From an uncultured beta proteobacterium (lineage in GTDB: Bacteria; Pseudomonadota; Gammaproteobacteria; Burkholderiales; Burkholderiaceae_C), in assembly GCA_903920405.1 (NCBI GenBank), contig CAIXMC010000108.1:1-7537 (forward strand): a stretch of DNA of 7,537 nucleotides. The letters run 5' to 3'. The notes under the pieces were generated by a model. It was not told the DNA's origin, did no database searches, and was given only the letters and a program-made list of their open reading frames with translations. Position 1 is the stretch's first letter. Each line of letters begins with the position of its first letter. This document shows, in pieces, positions 1 through 6,685 of this stretch. A program made the translations under genes and the position numbers.

Positions 1-92
1 CATTAGTTTATTGTTTTTATTTAACTTTTTCTTAAGGTAGTGCCATTGGGGGTAGGGGGGATTTGGATGTCGCAAGCCCAAGCAAAGCCACA

Positions 93-686
93 TCACTTTG
101 AATCGCACCCGTTAGACCCATCCCTCTGCAAGATGTTTTGCAAACGAGGCCAGTCAAAGCCCGCCCCCGGATCACCCTTGCGGCCTGGTGAAATGTGTTC
201 ATGGCCTGCAATGTGTGCAATGGCATAGCGTTGCATGATGTCCAAACACAGCCTTTGCAAACAGGCATATTGAGCGTCTTCAAACCGATCGCCTTCCAAA
301 CCTTCCAGTTCAATGCCAATACTGTCATCGTTACAGTTGTCTCTGCCCCTGTAGCAAGACACGCCGGCATGCCAGGCACGGTCATCACAACTGACACACT
401 GCCAAAGCGCACCATCGCGTCGAATGAAAAAATGCGCAGACACGGCCATCCCCTCAATCTGCCCAAAGGACGGGTGTGACTGCCCATCCAGTTGGTTGGT
501 AAAAAACTCCAAAACTTGCGGTCCACCGTAAATGCCTGGGGGCAGGCTGATGGCATGAAGAACAATCAAATCGACCTGCGTACCAAGGGGGCGGGGGCCA
601 AAATTGGGCGAAGGCATTTTGGATGCTGGCACATACCAACCCTGCTCCCACACGCCTGACGTGCAGTCAAAGGGAGTCATCGCCAT
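93..686 (-). CDS. ampD: 1,6-anhydro-N-acetylmuramyl-L-alanine amidase AmpD
   Basis: Cytosolic zinc amidase that cuts the stem peptide from 1,6-anhydro-MurNAc muropeptides during peptidoglycan recycling; in many Gram-negatives it thereby keeps AmpR-controlled beta-lactamase low. The protein has about 197 residues against 183 in E. coli and matches the family along its length (GWYVPASKMPSPNFGPRP, SLPPG.YGG, VSAH..IRRDG, RAWHAGVS, NDDSIGIELEG, GHEHISPGRKGDPG). The expected zinc ligands are H44, H162 and D172, with catalytic E126 and K170; their spacing closely follows E. coli AmpD. The residue after the first ligand is Ala (VLHAISLP) where E. coli has Asn. I chose the ATG at 686 because it leaves a short leader before the conserved GWY. 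A TTG at 713 and an ATG at 680 are possible, and none has a good ribosome site. The start lies inside the 3' end of pilR, which suggests translational coupling. Confidence 0.95.
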   Translation of the reverse strand: MAMTPFDCTSGVWEQGWYVPASKMPSPNFGPRPLGTQVDLIVLHAISLPPGIYGGPQVLEFFTNQLDGQSHPSFGQIEGMAVSAHFFIRRDGALWQCVSCDDRAWHAGVSCYRGRDNCNDDSIGIELEGLEGDRFEDAQYACLQRLCLDIMQRYAIAHIAGHEHISPGRKGDPGAGFDWPRLQNILQRDGSNGCDSK

Positions 687-2127
687 GGTCTGAGGCTGTA
701 GTAGGTATCTCAATGGCCAAGCGCATCATTCTGTAGCGCATTTGTCGCAGGCTCAACCCCAGGCGGGTGGCAGCAGCGGTACGGTTGTAACGGGTTTCCT
801 GCAATGCCCGCACCAGAATATCGCGTTCATGGTCGTCTAGGTAGCGCTGCAAATCTGTGGGCAAACTGCTGGTACTGGTGTTCACGGCGGTCATGGTGAC
901 ATCAGGCACGGGTGCAGTGCGGCTGGGTACATCGAGTTGCAGTTGCCCATCTTCACCCAAAGCCAGCGCACGGTGCAATAGATTTTCCAATTCACGCACA
1001 TTGCCAGGCAGCGTCAAACCAGAAAGCTGCTCCAGCATGGCGGGTTCCAACACGGGTGTGGGGTGTCCGGATTCGCGTGCAATGCGCAACAACAATGCGC
1101 TGCACAAATCGGGCAAATCTTCAATCCGTTGGCGCAAGGGTGTCAGCACCAAATCAATCACATTCAGGCGGTAATATAAATCTTGCCGAAACCGACCGGC
1201 AGACACTTCGTCGGCCAGATTTTTGTGGGTGGCACTGATGATGCGCACATCGACAGGTTCTTCTTGCGTCGCTCCCAGCGGACGAATTCGCCGCTCCTGA
1301 ATGGCACGCAGCAATTTGGACTGCATGGCCAGCGGTAAATCGCCAATTTCATCCAAGAATAAAGTGCCCCCCCTTGCAGCTTGAAAAAAACCTTCGCGAT
1401 CCTGATTGGCACCGGTGTAAGCCCCTTTTCTGGCGCCAAAAAATTCAGCCTCCAATAAATTCTCAGGAATGGCACTGCAATTGACCGCCACCCAGGCATC
1501 TGTGGCACGGTGACTGTTGGCGTGAATGGCATAGGCAACCAACTCTTTGCCGGTGCCAGATTCACCAGTCACCAGCACTGGTGCCATGCTGGGGGCAATT
1601 TTCACAATCCTGTTTTTAAGCATTCTCATGCACTCTGACTGCCCCGTCAGCCTCGCCAAGGCTTGCGCACCGTTGGCATGTGTAGAAACCGATGCCTCTG
1701 GGGGGCTGTCTGATTTGGTTTGGCGTGTGTTCAGAGAGGGCGTGTGCCGAACGGCAGAGGCCACCACGCTGCGAAACTGTTTGATATCAACGGGCTTGGT
1801 CAAATAATCAAACGCGCCGGCCTTCAAGGCCTCGACCGCATTGGCCGTCGAACCATACGCTGTAATGACCACACAGCGTTCAGAGCGCTGCTGCTCTTTG
1901 ATTTCTGTGATGAGCGACAAACCCAGACCATCGGGCAGCCGCATGTCAGTAATCAGGGCATCGTACTCATGCTCTGCCAACCGCTCACGCGCCTGACGCA
2001 AATCTTCAGCGGTATCCACCAGGTAAGACTCACGCAACAGGGTGAGTTCATACAAGGTGCGCAAATCGGGTTCGTCATCAACGACCAAAATGCGCATGGG
2101 GCGGTGGGTTGGCGTGGTTTTGGACAT
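667..2127 (-). CDS. pilR: Sigma-54-dependent response regulator PilR
   Basis: NtrC-type activator that, once phosphorylated by PilS, uses ATP to remodel sigma-54 RNA polymerase, classically at the pilA pilin promoter. The protein has 486 residues. The receiver domain spans about 11-127, with acidic D17/D18, phospho-acceptor D61, T89 and K111. A variable linker follows. The AAA+ domain spans about 158-395: Walker A GESGTGK (188-194), sigma-54 contact loop GAYTGA (235-240), Walker B LFLDE (256-260), and a GRFRQDLYYRLNV segment. The C-terminal Fis-type helix-turn-helix is at about 430-470 (NRTAAATRLGLSLRQMRYR). The HERDILVRALQETRYNRTAAA stretch and the tail match PilR better than NtrC or ZraR. 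The contact loop has Tyr in place of the usual Phe. The ATG at 2127 has no clear Shine-Dalgarno sequence; the in-frame ATG at residue 11 (MRILVVDDEP) is an alternative. It follows pilS after a 128-base gap and overlaps ampD. Confidence 0.95.
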   Translation of the reverse strand: MSKTTPTHRPMRILVVDDEPDLRTLYELTLLRESYLVDTAEDLRQARERLAEHEYDALITDMRLPDGLGLSLITEIKEQQRSERCVVITAYGSTANAVEALKAGAFDYLTKPVDIKQFRSVVASAVRHTPSLNTRQTKSDSPPEASVSTHANGAQALARLTGQSECMRMLKNRIVKIAPSMAPVLVTGESGTGKELVAYAIHANSHRATDAWVAVNCSAIPENLLEAEFFGARKGAYTGANQDREGFFQAARGGTLFLDEIGDLPLAMQSKLLRAIQERRIRPLGATQEEPVDVRIISATHKNLADEVSAGRFRQDLYYRLNVIDLVLTPLRQRIEDLPDLCSALLLRIARESGHPTPVLEPAMLEQLSGLTLPGNVRELENLLHRALALGEDGQLQLDVPSRTAPVPDVTMTAVNTSTSSLPTDLQRYLDDHERDILVRALQETRYNRTAAATRLGLSLRQMRYRMMRLAIEIPTTASDHGDDSL

Positions 2128-2195
2128 ATCGTAGAGACTGAAATAAAAGAAAACCGTGTCGAAAATAGCGTATTTTTTATAGACGAAATCGGCCT

Positions 2196-2245
2196 CTAAC
2201 GCCCGTCCTGCTTGCGTTAGTAGCTATCAATTCTATAGTTATATT
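2196..2245 (-). repeat. Intergenic hairpin repeat between pilS and pilR
   Basis: The pilS-pilR gap holds a perfect 7-bp inverted repeat, CTAACGC (2196-2202) and GCGTTAG (2214-2220), around an 11-base loop. Next to it, 2221-2241 contains a second, weaker inverted repeat (TAGCTAT with ATAGTTA, 6 of 7 pairs). On the minus strand it reads GATAGCTACTAACGCAAG and continues to GGGCGTTAGAGGCCG. This resembles a dispersed intergenic repeat I recall from Comamonadaceae genomes, but that is memory and not a search. There is no U-run after the stem, so it is not a convincing intrinsic terminator. It may attenuate or stabilise the pilS-pilR transcript. Confidence 0.5.
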
Positions 2246-2255
2246 ATCCATATCC

Positions 2256-3920
2256 TCACCCAGGCCACGTCCTGAAACCGATGCTAAATTCATTCCCCAC
2301 CACAGGTACGCCATTGATGCGGCGAGTGGTCCGCTCATAACTCATGGTGGCACTGTGTAGATGGCACAGTTCACGGCAAATAAAAAGTCCCAAACCGCTG
2401 GATCGACTCTCTGACGAAAAAAATGGCTCAAACAAATGCTGCTCGACGGAAGACTCCAAGGGACCACCGTCGCTCCAGACATGGACGATCACCGCTTGCG
2501 ATGCACCTACATCCACATGAATCTGAATGGACTCGGCGTGTGTGCTGGCATAACGTTTGGCATTGTCGAGTAAATTGATCAAAATACGGCGCAAGTGCTC
2601 TGGCTCAAACCAAACATCCAGAGGTTGCACAGACAGATGCAGCGCCAGACGATGTTCGTGCTGACTTTGCCAGTCACGGCAAACGCGCTGAAGGACTTCA
2701 GTCAGATTCATGGCGCGTGCCACTTCAACACCATCGTTGGGTGAAGTATGGGCGACACGCAAAATATCATGCACAATTTTTTCAAGGCGCTGGGCATTTT
2801 GCGCCACCATCTGCGTAAGGCGTTGGTGAGCCGGCTGCGTCAAGTCTTCGGACAGCAAGGCATTGGCCTGCACAATGGCGGCCAGGGGATTGCGTATTTC
2901 GTGAGCGACTGCCGCAGACATCCGCCCCATGCTGGCGAGTTTTTCAGTGCGTAACCGTGCCTGAATTTCGCGCTGGTCCTGCATAAACACCACACACAGG
3001 CCCTTGGCATTGTGACCAAGGGGAGCCGTCAGTTGAGAACGAACCCTTAGCCGGCGTACCCCTTGCCCCTTGTGGCAAATGTCAATGTCTTTATTTTGAA
3101 CGCATTTTCCGTTAAAACTAGCCACCACCAAAGTGAGCAAGGCACGCCAGCCTGGCCTGTCTGACAAATCAATGGGCATATTCGCCACGCCGTCAGACAA
3201 TCCCAGCAACAGATAGGCAGCAGGATTGGCAGATCGAACCAAATGTTGCGCATCGACCATCAACACGCCATCTGTGAGCGATTCAATCACCATTTCATTG
3301 ACTTGCCTCTGCACGGCCACGTCCAGCCGGCTTTTGTGTGCGCTTTTTTCAACACTGGCCAGTCGGGTGGCCGTTTCGCTGGCGATAAAGGCAATGACAA
3401 AGCAACCTGCACCTGTCAATGCAGCCTGCAGAAAAAGTGAACTCATGGCCTGTGGCCCTTGCATGCAGAGCCATCCTGCATAAGTAAACAGCAACAAAGT
3501 CACACTGGCAGCAGTGGCCAAAGCCAGGCGCAAGGAACCCAAAATAGAAGCCATCAACACCGGAAGGGCAAACAGCGGTGCGTAGTTGATGTTGTTGCCA
3601 GACATCACCTGCAGGGCTGCAAATGCCACCAAATCAATGCCAACGGTACGAACCCAGTAACCGTCAAAGCGGTTGGCAAGTTGTTGCGCACGCTGCATCA
3701 CACGCACCATCAAGGCTGCTACCCAATACCCCCCACAAATCAGAACAAGGGTACTGCTGTGGGTATTGGTCAAAAAGAAAATACTCCCCTGCAACAGCAG
3801 CAACACTGCACCCAAAACAACACGCGCTGTCATGAAACCGCGCCAGAGTCGATCAAATTCGGGCAGCTTGAAATCAGAACCGTACAACGAGTGACCGAAC
3901 CTGCTGGTATCTTCAGTCAT
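2256..3920 (-). CDS. pilS: Two-component sensor histidine kinase PilS
   Basis: Inner-membrane sensor kinase that phosphorylates PilR and so controls type IV pilin transcription. The protein has 554 residues. About six hydrophobic segments (roughly 33-51, 56-73, 92-106, 113-129, 132-151, 162-182) form the membrane sensor. A PAS-like region at about 208-316 (ESLTDGVLMVDAQHLVRSANPAA) follows. The dimerisation/phospho-acceptor helix carries H340 in AAVAHEIRNPLAAI. The ATPase domain at about 437-550 has N-box NLLDNAKRYA (N453), a G1 box reading SDGGPLE, F-box LFEPFFSS and G2 SSGLGLFICREL. The G1 box lacks the second glycine of the usual DxGxG; my recollection is that related betaproteobacterial PilS proteins share this, so I do not call the enzyme inactive. 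Its ATG overlaps the upstream small gene's stop as ATGA, which implies coupled translation. Identity as PilS rather than another six-helix kinase rests on the adjacent pilR. Confidence 0.93.
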   Translation of the reverse strand: MTEDTSRFGHSLYGSDFKLPEFDRLWRGFMTARVVLGAVLLLLQGSIFFLTNTHSSTLVLICGGYWVAALMVRVMQRAQQLANRFDGYWVRTVGIDLVAFAALQVMSGNNINYAPLFALPVLMASILGSLRLALATAASVTLLLFTYAGWLCMQGPQAMSSLFLQAALTGAGCFVIAFIASETATRLASVEKSAHKSRLDVAVQRQVNEMVIESLTDGVLMVDAQHLVRSANPAAYLLLGLSDGVANMPIDLSDRPGWRALLTLVVASFNGKCVQNKDIDICHKGQGVRRLRVRSQLTAPLGHNAKGLCVVFMQDQREIQARLRTEKLASMGRMSAAVAHEIRNPLAAIVQANALLSEDLTQPAHQRLTQMVAQNAQRLEKIVHDILRVAHTSPNDGVEVARAMNLTEVLQRVCRDWQSQHEHRLALHLSVQPLDVWFEPEHLRRILINLLDNAKRYASTHAESIQIHVDVGASQAVIVHVWSDGGPLESSVEQHLFEPFFSSESRSSGLGLFICRELCHLHSATMSYERTTRRINGVPVVGNEFSIGFRTWPG

Positions 3921-4150
3921 GAGGGTTCAGACTGTTGGAGATGGTCAAGACAACAATAGCTCCCGCGTTGGCCTTTCAGTGCCTGTGCAACGGGCATATA
4001 CACATGGCACACAGCGCATGACACCATGTCTGTGACTTGGGGTGGCGGTGCAGGTTTTGATGTGGAAGGGGGTAAGGTATCTTGAAAAATGCGACTGCGC
4101 CAAACCAGATACGCCAGCAGAAAAAGCAAAAGCAACCAGATGATCTTCAT
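3917..4150 (-). CDS. Small membrane-anchored Cys-rich protein, PP0621-like
   Basis: A 77-residue protein with one N-terminal hydrophobic helix (about residues 2-17), then basic WRSR, a Pro-rich linker (26-38) and a short Cys/His domain. Positive charges after the helix favour a cytoplasmic C-terminus. The Cys/His pattern is C45-x2-C48, C66 (C67) and H70, which suggests a small zinc-binding knuckle. It resembles the uncharacterised PP0621-type proteins found beside pilS in Burkholderiales and Pseudomonas; function is unknown. The ATG is preceded by AGGA about 8 bases away. The AGG of that ribosome site belongs to the terminal repeat of the adjacent mobile element. Its stop overlaps the pilS start (ATGA), so it probably shares a transcript and translational coupling with pilS. 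C45-A-V-C48-H49 also fits a haem c motif by chance, which I consider unlikely given the predicted topology. Confidence 0.85.
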   Translation of the reverse strand: MKIIWLLLLFLLAYLVWRSRIFQDTLPPSTSKPAPPPQVTDMVSCAVCHVYMPVAQALKGQRGSYCCLDHLQQSEPS

Positions 4151-4159
4151 GGTGTTTAT

Positions 4160-4177
4160 CCTGGATTCCTCAGTTGA
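4160..4177 (+). repeat. Left terminal inverted repeat of the MITE-like element
   Basis: Perfect inverted partner of 4376-4393. Including the flanking AT shared with the other end, the match extends to 20 bases (4158-4177 with 4376-4395). Read on the minus strand, its outer end supplies AGG of the AGGATAAACACC leader in front of the small gene's ATG at 4150. Confidence 0.9.
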
Positions 4178-4257
4178 CCGCTTATGATCTTCACTAAACC
4201 GTTATGAAATTTGATATTTGTTACTTCGATGGAGTTCACCCTTTAGGTGAGAGCGCT

Positions 4258-4375
4258 ACGCACCCGATTGAGCTACTGGCGACACGTCTGGGGGTGTTGC
4301 TCCTCCTTGCAGGCAGTAGCCTGCAGCGTCGTCACGCCTACCCAGACGCGCCGCCAGTAGCCCAGTCGGGCGCGT
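4258..4375. repeat. Large imperfect hairpin inside the MITE-like element
   Basis: The two arms pair around a centre at 4316/4317. The outer stem 4258-4292 pairs with 4341-4375 with four mismatches and one G-U pair, including the uninterrupted GCTACTGGCG (4272-4281) with CGCCAGTAGC (4352-4361) and GTCTGGG (4286-4292) with CCCAGAC (4341-4347). A mostly unpaired internal region follows, then a perfect apical stem TGCAGGC (4308-4314) with GCCTGCA (4319-4325) and an AGTA loop. The outer stem ends exactly where the right terminal repeat begins. It has compensation-like G-U and mismatch positions but no U-tract, so it is a structured element and not a plain terminator. Confidence 0.85.
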
Positions 4376-4393
4376 TCAACTGAGGAATCCAGG
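4376..4393 (-). repeat. Right terminal inverted repeat of the MITE-like element
   Basis: Perfect inverted partner of 4160-4177. It ends one base before the TAA stop codon (complement of 4395-4397) of the ypjD-like gene. That stop codon therefore lies within the right copy of the apparent target duplication. Confidence 0.9.
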
Positions 4394-4394
4394 A

Positions 4395-5180
4395 TTATCC
4401 CAGCATCACTTCGTGAAAAAAGTGCGAACCCACATAAGCCAGCAACAGCAGGCCAGAACCCATATAAAGCATCCCAATAGCGCGTTTGCCGCGCCAGCCA
4501 AAGCGTATGCGCCCCACCATCAACACGGCAAAAGTCAGCCACGAAAGCACTGAAAACGTGGTTTTATGATCGAATTTCAGCGCGTGGCGACTGCCGTAGA
4601 GCACCGATCCAAAGAAAAAGCCCGCCAGCAGCGTCGCAGACAACAACACAAAACCCACGCCGACAAAGCGAAAAATCAAACGCTCAAGCGTCAGAAGTGG
4701 CAAATCAGGCGGTGCATTTGTAGCTTGACGAATGCGCATATCAGAGCGAGTCATCCACCCTGCATGAATCACCGCCACGGCAAACAGGCCATAAGATGCC
4801 ATTCCAAAAGCACCATGCAAAGGCAACCAGGCCGATGCCGTCACACCCAAAGCCGCCCCCGGATACCACAAGGCAAGCAACACCACGCCTGATCCTGTGA
4901 TGGGCAGAAGTGCGGGCAAATGGAGTTTTGGATAAAAATAAGTCTCAAAAGCATAGACCAAACCTGCCAGCCACATGGTCATGGACAAAGCTGGCGCGAA
5001 ACCAAAATGTCTGGCATCACCCCACAAGCTCCACGTCAGCAACAAACCGTGCAACCCCCAGGCCAGCCCTAGAATATTCAGACGGGTTGTTCGCGTTGCA
5101 GGGTAGGCACAGGCAGCATACGCTGCAGAAGTCCCTAGAGCCAGGGTCAAAGTCATGGGGGAAGCACTGGCTAAAATCAT
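4395..5180 (-). CDS. YpjD/CcsA-like inner-membrane protein
   Basis: A polytopic membrane protein of 261 residues with about eight hydrophobic segments, belonging to the family annotated as cytochrome c assembly protein CcsA-like; E. coli YpjD, encoded next to ffh, is the closest kind. Conserved histidines of the CcsA/CcmC type are visible: H44 (LAWGLHGLLL), H122 (WLPLHGAFGMASYGLF) and H205 (KFDHKTTFSVLSW), while H253 and H256 lie at the C-terminus. In true CcsA such histidines handle haem; for the YpjD branch the function is not established, so I give no gene symbol. It is 261 residues against about 263 for E. coli YpjD. I chose ATG 5180; a GTG at 5186 has a slightly better placed upstream GGTAA. 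It is divergent from ffh. Its stop codon touches the mobile element that now separates it from the PP0621-pilS block. Confidence 0.88.
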   Translation of the reverse strand: MILASASPMTLTLALGTSAAYAACAYPATRTTRLNILGLAWGLHGLLLTWSLWGDARHFGFAPALSMTMWLAGLVYAFETYFYPKLHLPALLPITGSGVVLLALWYPGAALGVTASAWLPLHGAFGMASYGLFAVAVIHAGWMTRSDMRIRQATNAPPDLPLLTLERLIFRFVGVGFVLLSATLLAGFFFGSVLYGSRHALKFDHKTTFSVLSWLTFAVLMVGRIRFGWRGKRAIGMLYMGSGLLLLAYVGSHFFHEVMLG

Positions 5181-5186
5181 TGGCAC

Positions 5187-5259
5187 AGTTTACCGTTTTC
5201 TACACTGCCACAGCCGTTTTGCGTGGCATCAACTTCGGCATTGACCGTCACAACCTACC
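5187..5259. promoter_or_regulatory. Divergent ypjD-like/ffh intergenic region
   Basis: This 73-base gap must hold the start signals for two divergent genes. On the plus strand a weak pair, TTGGCA (5180-5185) and TACACT (5201-5206) with 15-base spacing, could serve ffh. I see no better sigma-70 pair on either strand, and neither gene has a strong Shine-Dalgarno sequence. The promoter call rests on gene arrangement more than on motifs. Confidence 0.35.
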
Positions 5260-6621
5260 ATGGCATCTGCACTTACCGACAAACTCACCCGCTTGGTCAA
5301 AGAGCTTCGCGGACAGGCAAGAATCACCGAATCCAACGTCTCTGACATGTTGCGCGAAGTGCGTATGGCACTGCTTGAGGCCGATGTAGCACTTCCGGTG
5401 GTGCGCGACTTTATCGCACGCGTCAAAGACAAAGCGCTAGGGCAAGATGTGCTGGGGTCACTTTCGCCAGGACAGGCGATCGTTTCCATTGTTAATCAGG
5501 AACTTGCAGCCACCATGGGCGATGGCGTGGCTGACATCAACCTCGCTGTTGTGCCGCCGGCAGTCATTTTGATGGCAGGTCTGCAAGGTGCGGGTAAAAC
5601 CACCACGGCTGCCAAACTGGCCAAGCATTTGATTGAAAAACGCGGCAAAAAAGTGCTGACCGTCTCTGCTGACGTGTATCGGCCAGCAGCCATTGAGCAG
5701 CTCAAACAAGTCACGGCGCAAGCTGGTGCTCAATGGTTTGAAAGCAACTCTGACCAAAAGCCGGTGGACATTGCACTGGCAGCACTGGACTATGCCCGCA
5801 AGCATTATTTTGACGTGCTGCTCGTCGATACTGCCGGGCGGCTGGCCATTGATGAGGCCTTGATGCGTGAAATCAGCGACCTTCACACAGCCCTTCAACC
5901 CATAGAAACCCTGTTTGTGGTCGATGCCATGCAGGGGCAAGATGCCGTAAATACCGCCAAAGCATTCAAAGAGGCTTTGCCGCTGACCGGCATTATTCTG
6001 ACCAAGCTCGACGGTGACTCGCGCGGGGGGGCAGCGCTGTCTGTTCGCCACGTGACGGGTGTTCCCATCAAATTTGCTGGCATCAGTGAAAAAATTGATG
6101 GACTCGAAATATTTGATGCCAATCGTCACGCCGGTCGCATTCTGGGCATGGGCGACATTTTGGCCCTGGTAGAGCAAGTCACCGCCGGAATGGACATGGC
6201 AGCATCGCTAAAGCTCGCCAACAAGGTCAAAAGCGGGGGTACTTTTGATTTGAACGACTTTTTAGATCAAATTCAGCAAGTGAGCCAAATGGGTGGACTT
6301 TCCAGCATCATGGACAAACTGCCTGCCGCCATGGCTGCCCAGGCCAGTCAGATGGATATGGGGAAGGCTGAAAAAGACATCAAACACAAAATTGGCATCA
6401 TCCACAGCATGACCCCGCTTGAGCGGCGCAAACCCGAACTGATCAAAGCCACACGCAAGCGCCGCATCGCAGCCGGTGCAGGTGTTTTGGTGCAGGATGT
6501 CAATCGCATGCTCAAGGAATTTGAGCAGATACAAGGCATGATGAAAAAAATGAAAGGCAGTGGCATGATGAAAATGATGAAGCGCCTGGGCGGCATGAAA
6601 GGTATGAAAGGCATGGCTTAA
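5260..6621 (+). CDS. ffh: Signal recognition particle protein Ffh
   Basis: GTPase subunit of the signal recognition particle; with 4.5S RNA it binds signal sequences of nascent inner-membrane proteins and docks with FtsY. The protein has 453 residues, the usual length. The N domain is at about 1-95, including ALLEADVALPVVRDF. The G domain is at about 100-300: P-loop GLQGAGKTTTAAKLA (107-121), DVYRPAAIEQL (138-148), DTAGR (190-194), TKLDGDSRGG (248-257), and closing loop KFAGISEK (271-278). The methionine-rich M domain is at about 308-453, with RNA-binding TRKRRIAAGAG (398-408) and a Met/Lys/Gly tail (MMKKMKGSGMMKMMKRLGG...). GAG and GIS replace the more common GSG/GCG and GTG/GVG, which are mild changes. 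The ATG at 5260 (MASALTDKL) fits family N-termini, although no Shine-Dalgarno sequence is evident upstream. No strong terminator follows. Confidence 0.97.
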   Translation: MASALTDKLTRLVKELRGQARITESNVSDMLREVRMALLEADVALPVVRDFIARVKDKALGQDVLGSLSPGQAIVSIVNQELAATMGDGVADINLAVVPPAVILMAGLQGAGKTTTAAKLAKHLIEKRGKKVLTVSADVYRPAAIEQLKQVTAQAGAQWFESNSDQKPVDIALAALDYARKHYFDVLLVDTAGRLAIDEALMREISDLHTALQPIETLFVVDAMQGQDAVNTAKAFKEALPLTGIILTKLDGDSRGGAALSVRHVTGVPIKFAGISEKIDGLEIFDANRHAGRILGMGDILALVEQVTAGMDMAASLKLANKVKSGGTFDLNDFLDQIQQVSQMGGLSSIMDKLPAAMAAQASQMDMGKAEKDIKHKIGIIHSMTPLERRKPELIKATRKRRIAAGAGVLVQDVNRMLKEFEQIQGMMKKMKGSGMMKMMKRLGGMKGMKGMA

Positions 6622-6636
6622 TTGTGGGTGTGCCCC

Positions 6637-6661
6637 AAGGATAGGGTCAAAAATAAGTTCC
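6637..6661 (+). repeat. Upstream copy of 25-bp direct repeat flanking vapBC
   Basis: Matches 7400-7424 without gaps at 21 of 25 positions. Both copies share AAGGAT, then GGTCA, then AATAAGTTCC at the same spacing. The copy lies between the ffh stop and the vapBC promoter region. A short stem (TCCGC-TTT-GCGGA, 6659-6671) follows immediately but lacks a U-tract. Confidence 0.7.
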
Positions 6662-6685
6662 GCTTTGCGGAGGACACTGCGACAA

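Larger units (their letters stand above)
4160..4393. mobile_element. MITE-like non-autonomous element with 18-bp terminal inverted repeats
   Basis: A 234-bp non-coding segment bounded by perfect 18-bp inverted repeats, CCTGGATTCCTCAGTTGA (4160-4177) and TCAACTGAGGAATCCAGG (4376-4393). The flanking pentamers are TTTAT (4155-4159) and ATTAT (4394-4398), a 4-of-5 match that reads as a decayed target duplication. No transposase or convincing reading frame lies inside. The right half folds into a large hairpin (4258-4375), and there is a small stem at 4236-4250 (TCACC/GGTGA). Removing the element and one pentamer joins the ypjD-like stop codon closely to the small gene's start, with GGGATAA serving as a ribosome site, which strongly suggests insertion into an operon. 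The CCTGGATT end and 5-bp duplication recall IS1380-family elements (ISEcp1 ends begin CCTAGATT), but this affiliation is tentative. Confidence 0.75.

Noticed and set aside
1..92. Minus-strand ATG at 3-1 as the start of the next gene downstream of ampD
   Set aside because: In related genomes nrdA often follows ampD, but only the start triplet is inside the window, there is no Shine-Dalgarno sequence, and no NrdR-box-like repeat is visible. The 92 bases are AT-rich with a run of C on the minus strand, and no terminator hairpin is evident.
3459..3959. Plus-strand 166-residue frame opposite pilS and the small gene
   Set aside because: Composition is Gln/His/Thr-rich antisense translation of membrane-protein codons, with no recognisable motif; pilS on the other strand is well supported.
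4004..4018. CAVCH in the small PP0621-like protein as a haem c attachment site, tempting beside a CcsA-like gene
   Set aside because: The remaining C66/C67 and H70 fit a zinc knuckle, the charge pattern places the domain in the cytoplasm, and there is no cleavable signal peptide.
4273..4542. Minus-strand reading frame of 89 residues running from the ypjD-like gene into the mobile element
   Set aside because: It is out of frame with the ypjD-like gene, has no ribosome site and its 3' half lies in the hairpin; it is a shadow frame.
5458..6177. Minus-strand 239-residue frame opposite ffh
   Set aside because: It is fully antisense to a strongly conserved gene and shows no family features.
6622..6675. 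Intrinsic terminator after ffh (GGG-TGTG-CCC and TCCGC-TTT-GCGGA stems)
   Set aside because: Both stems are short and neither is followed by a T-run, so termination here cannot be supported from sequence alone.
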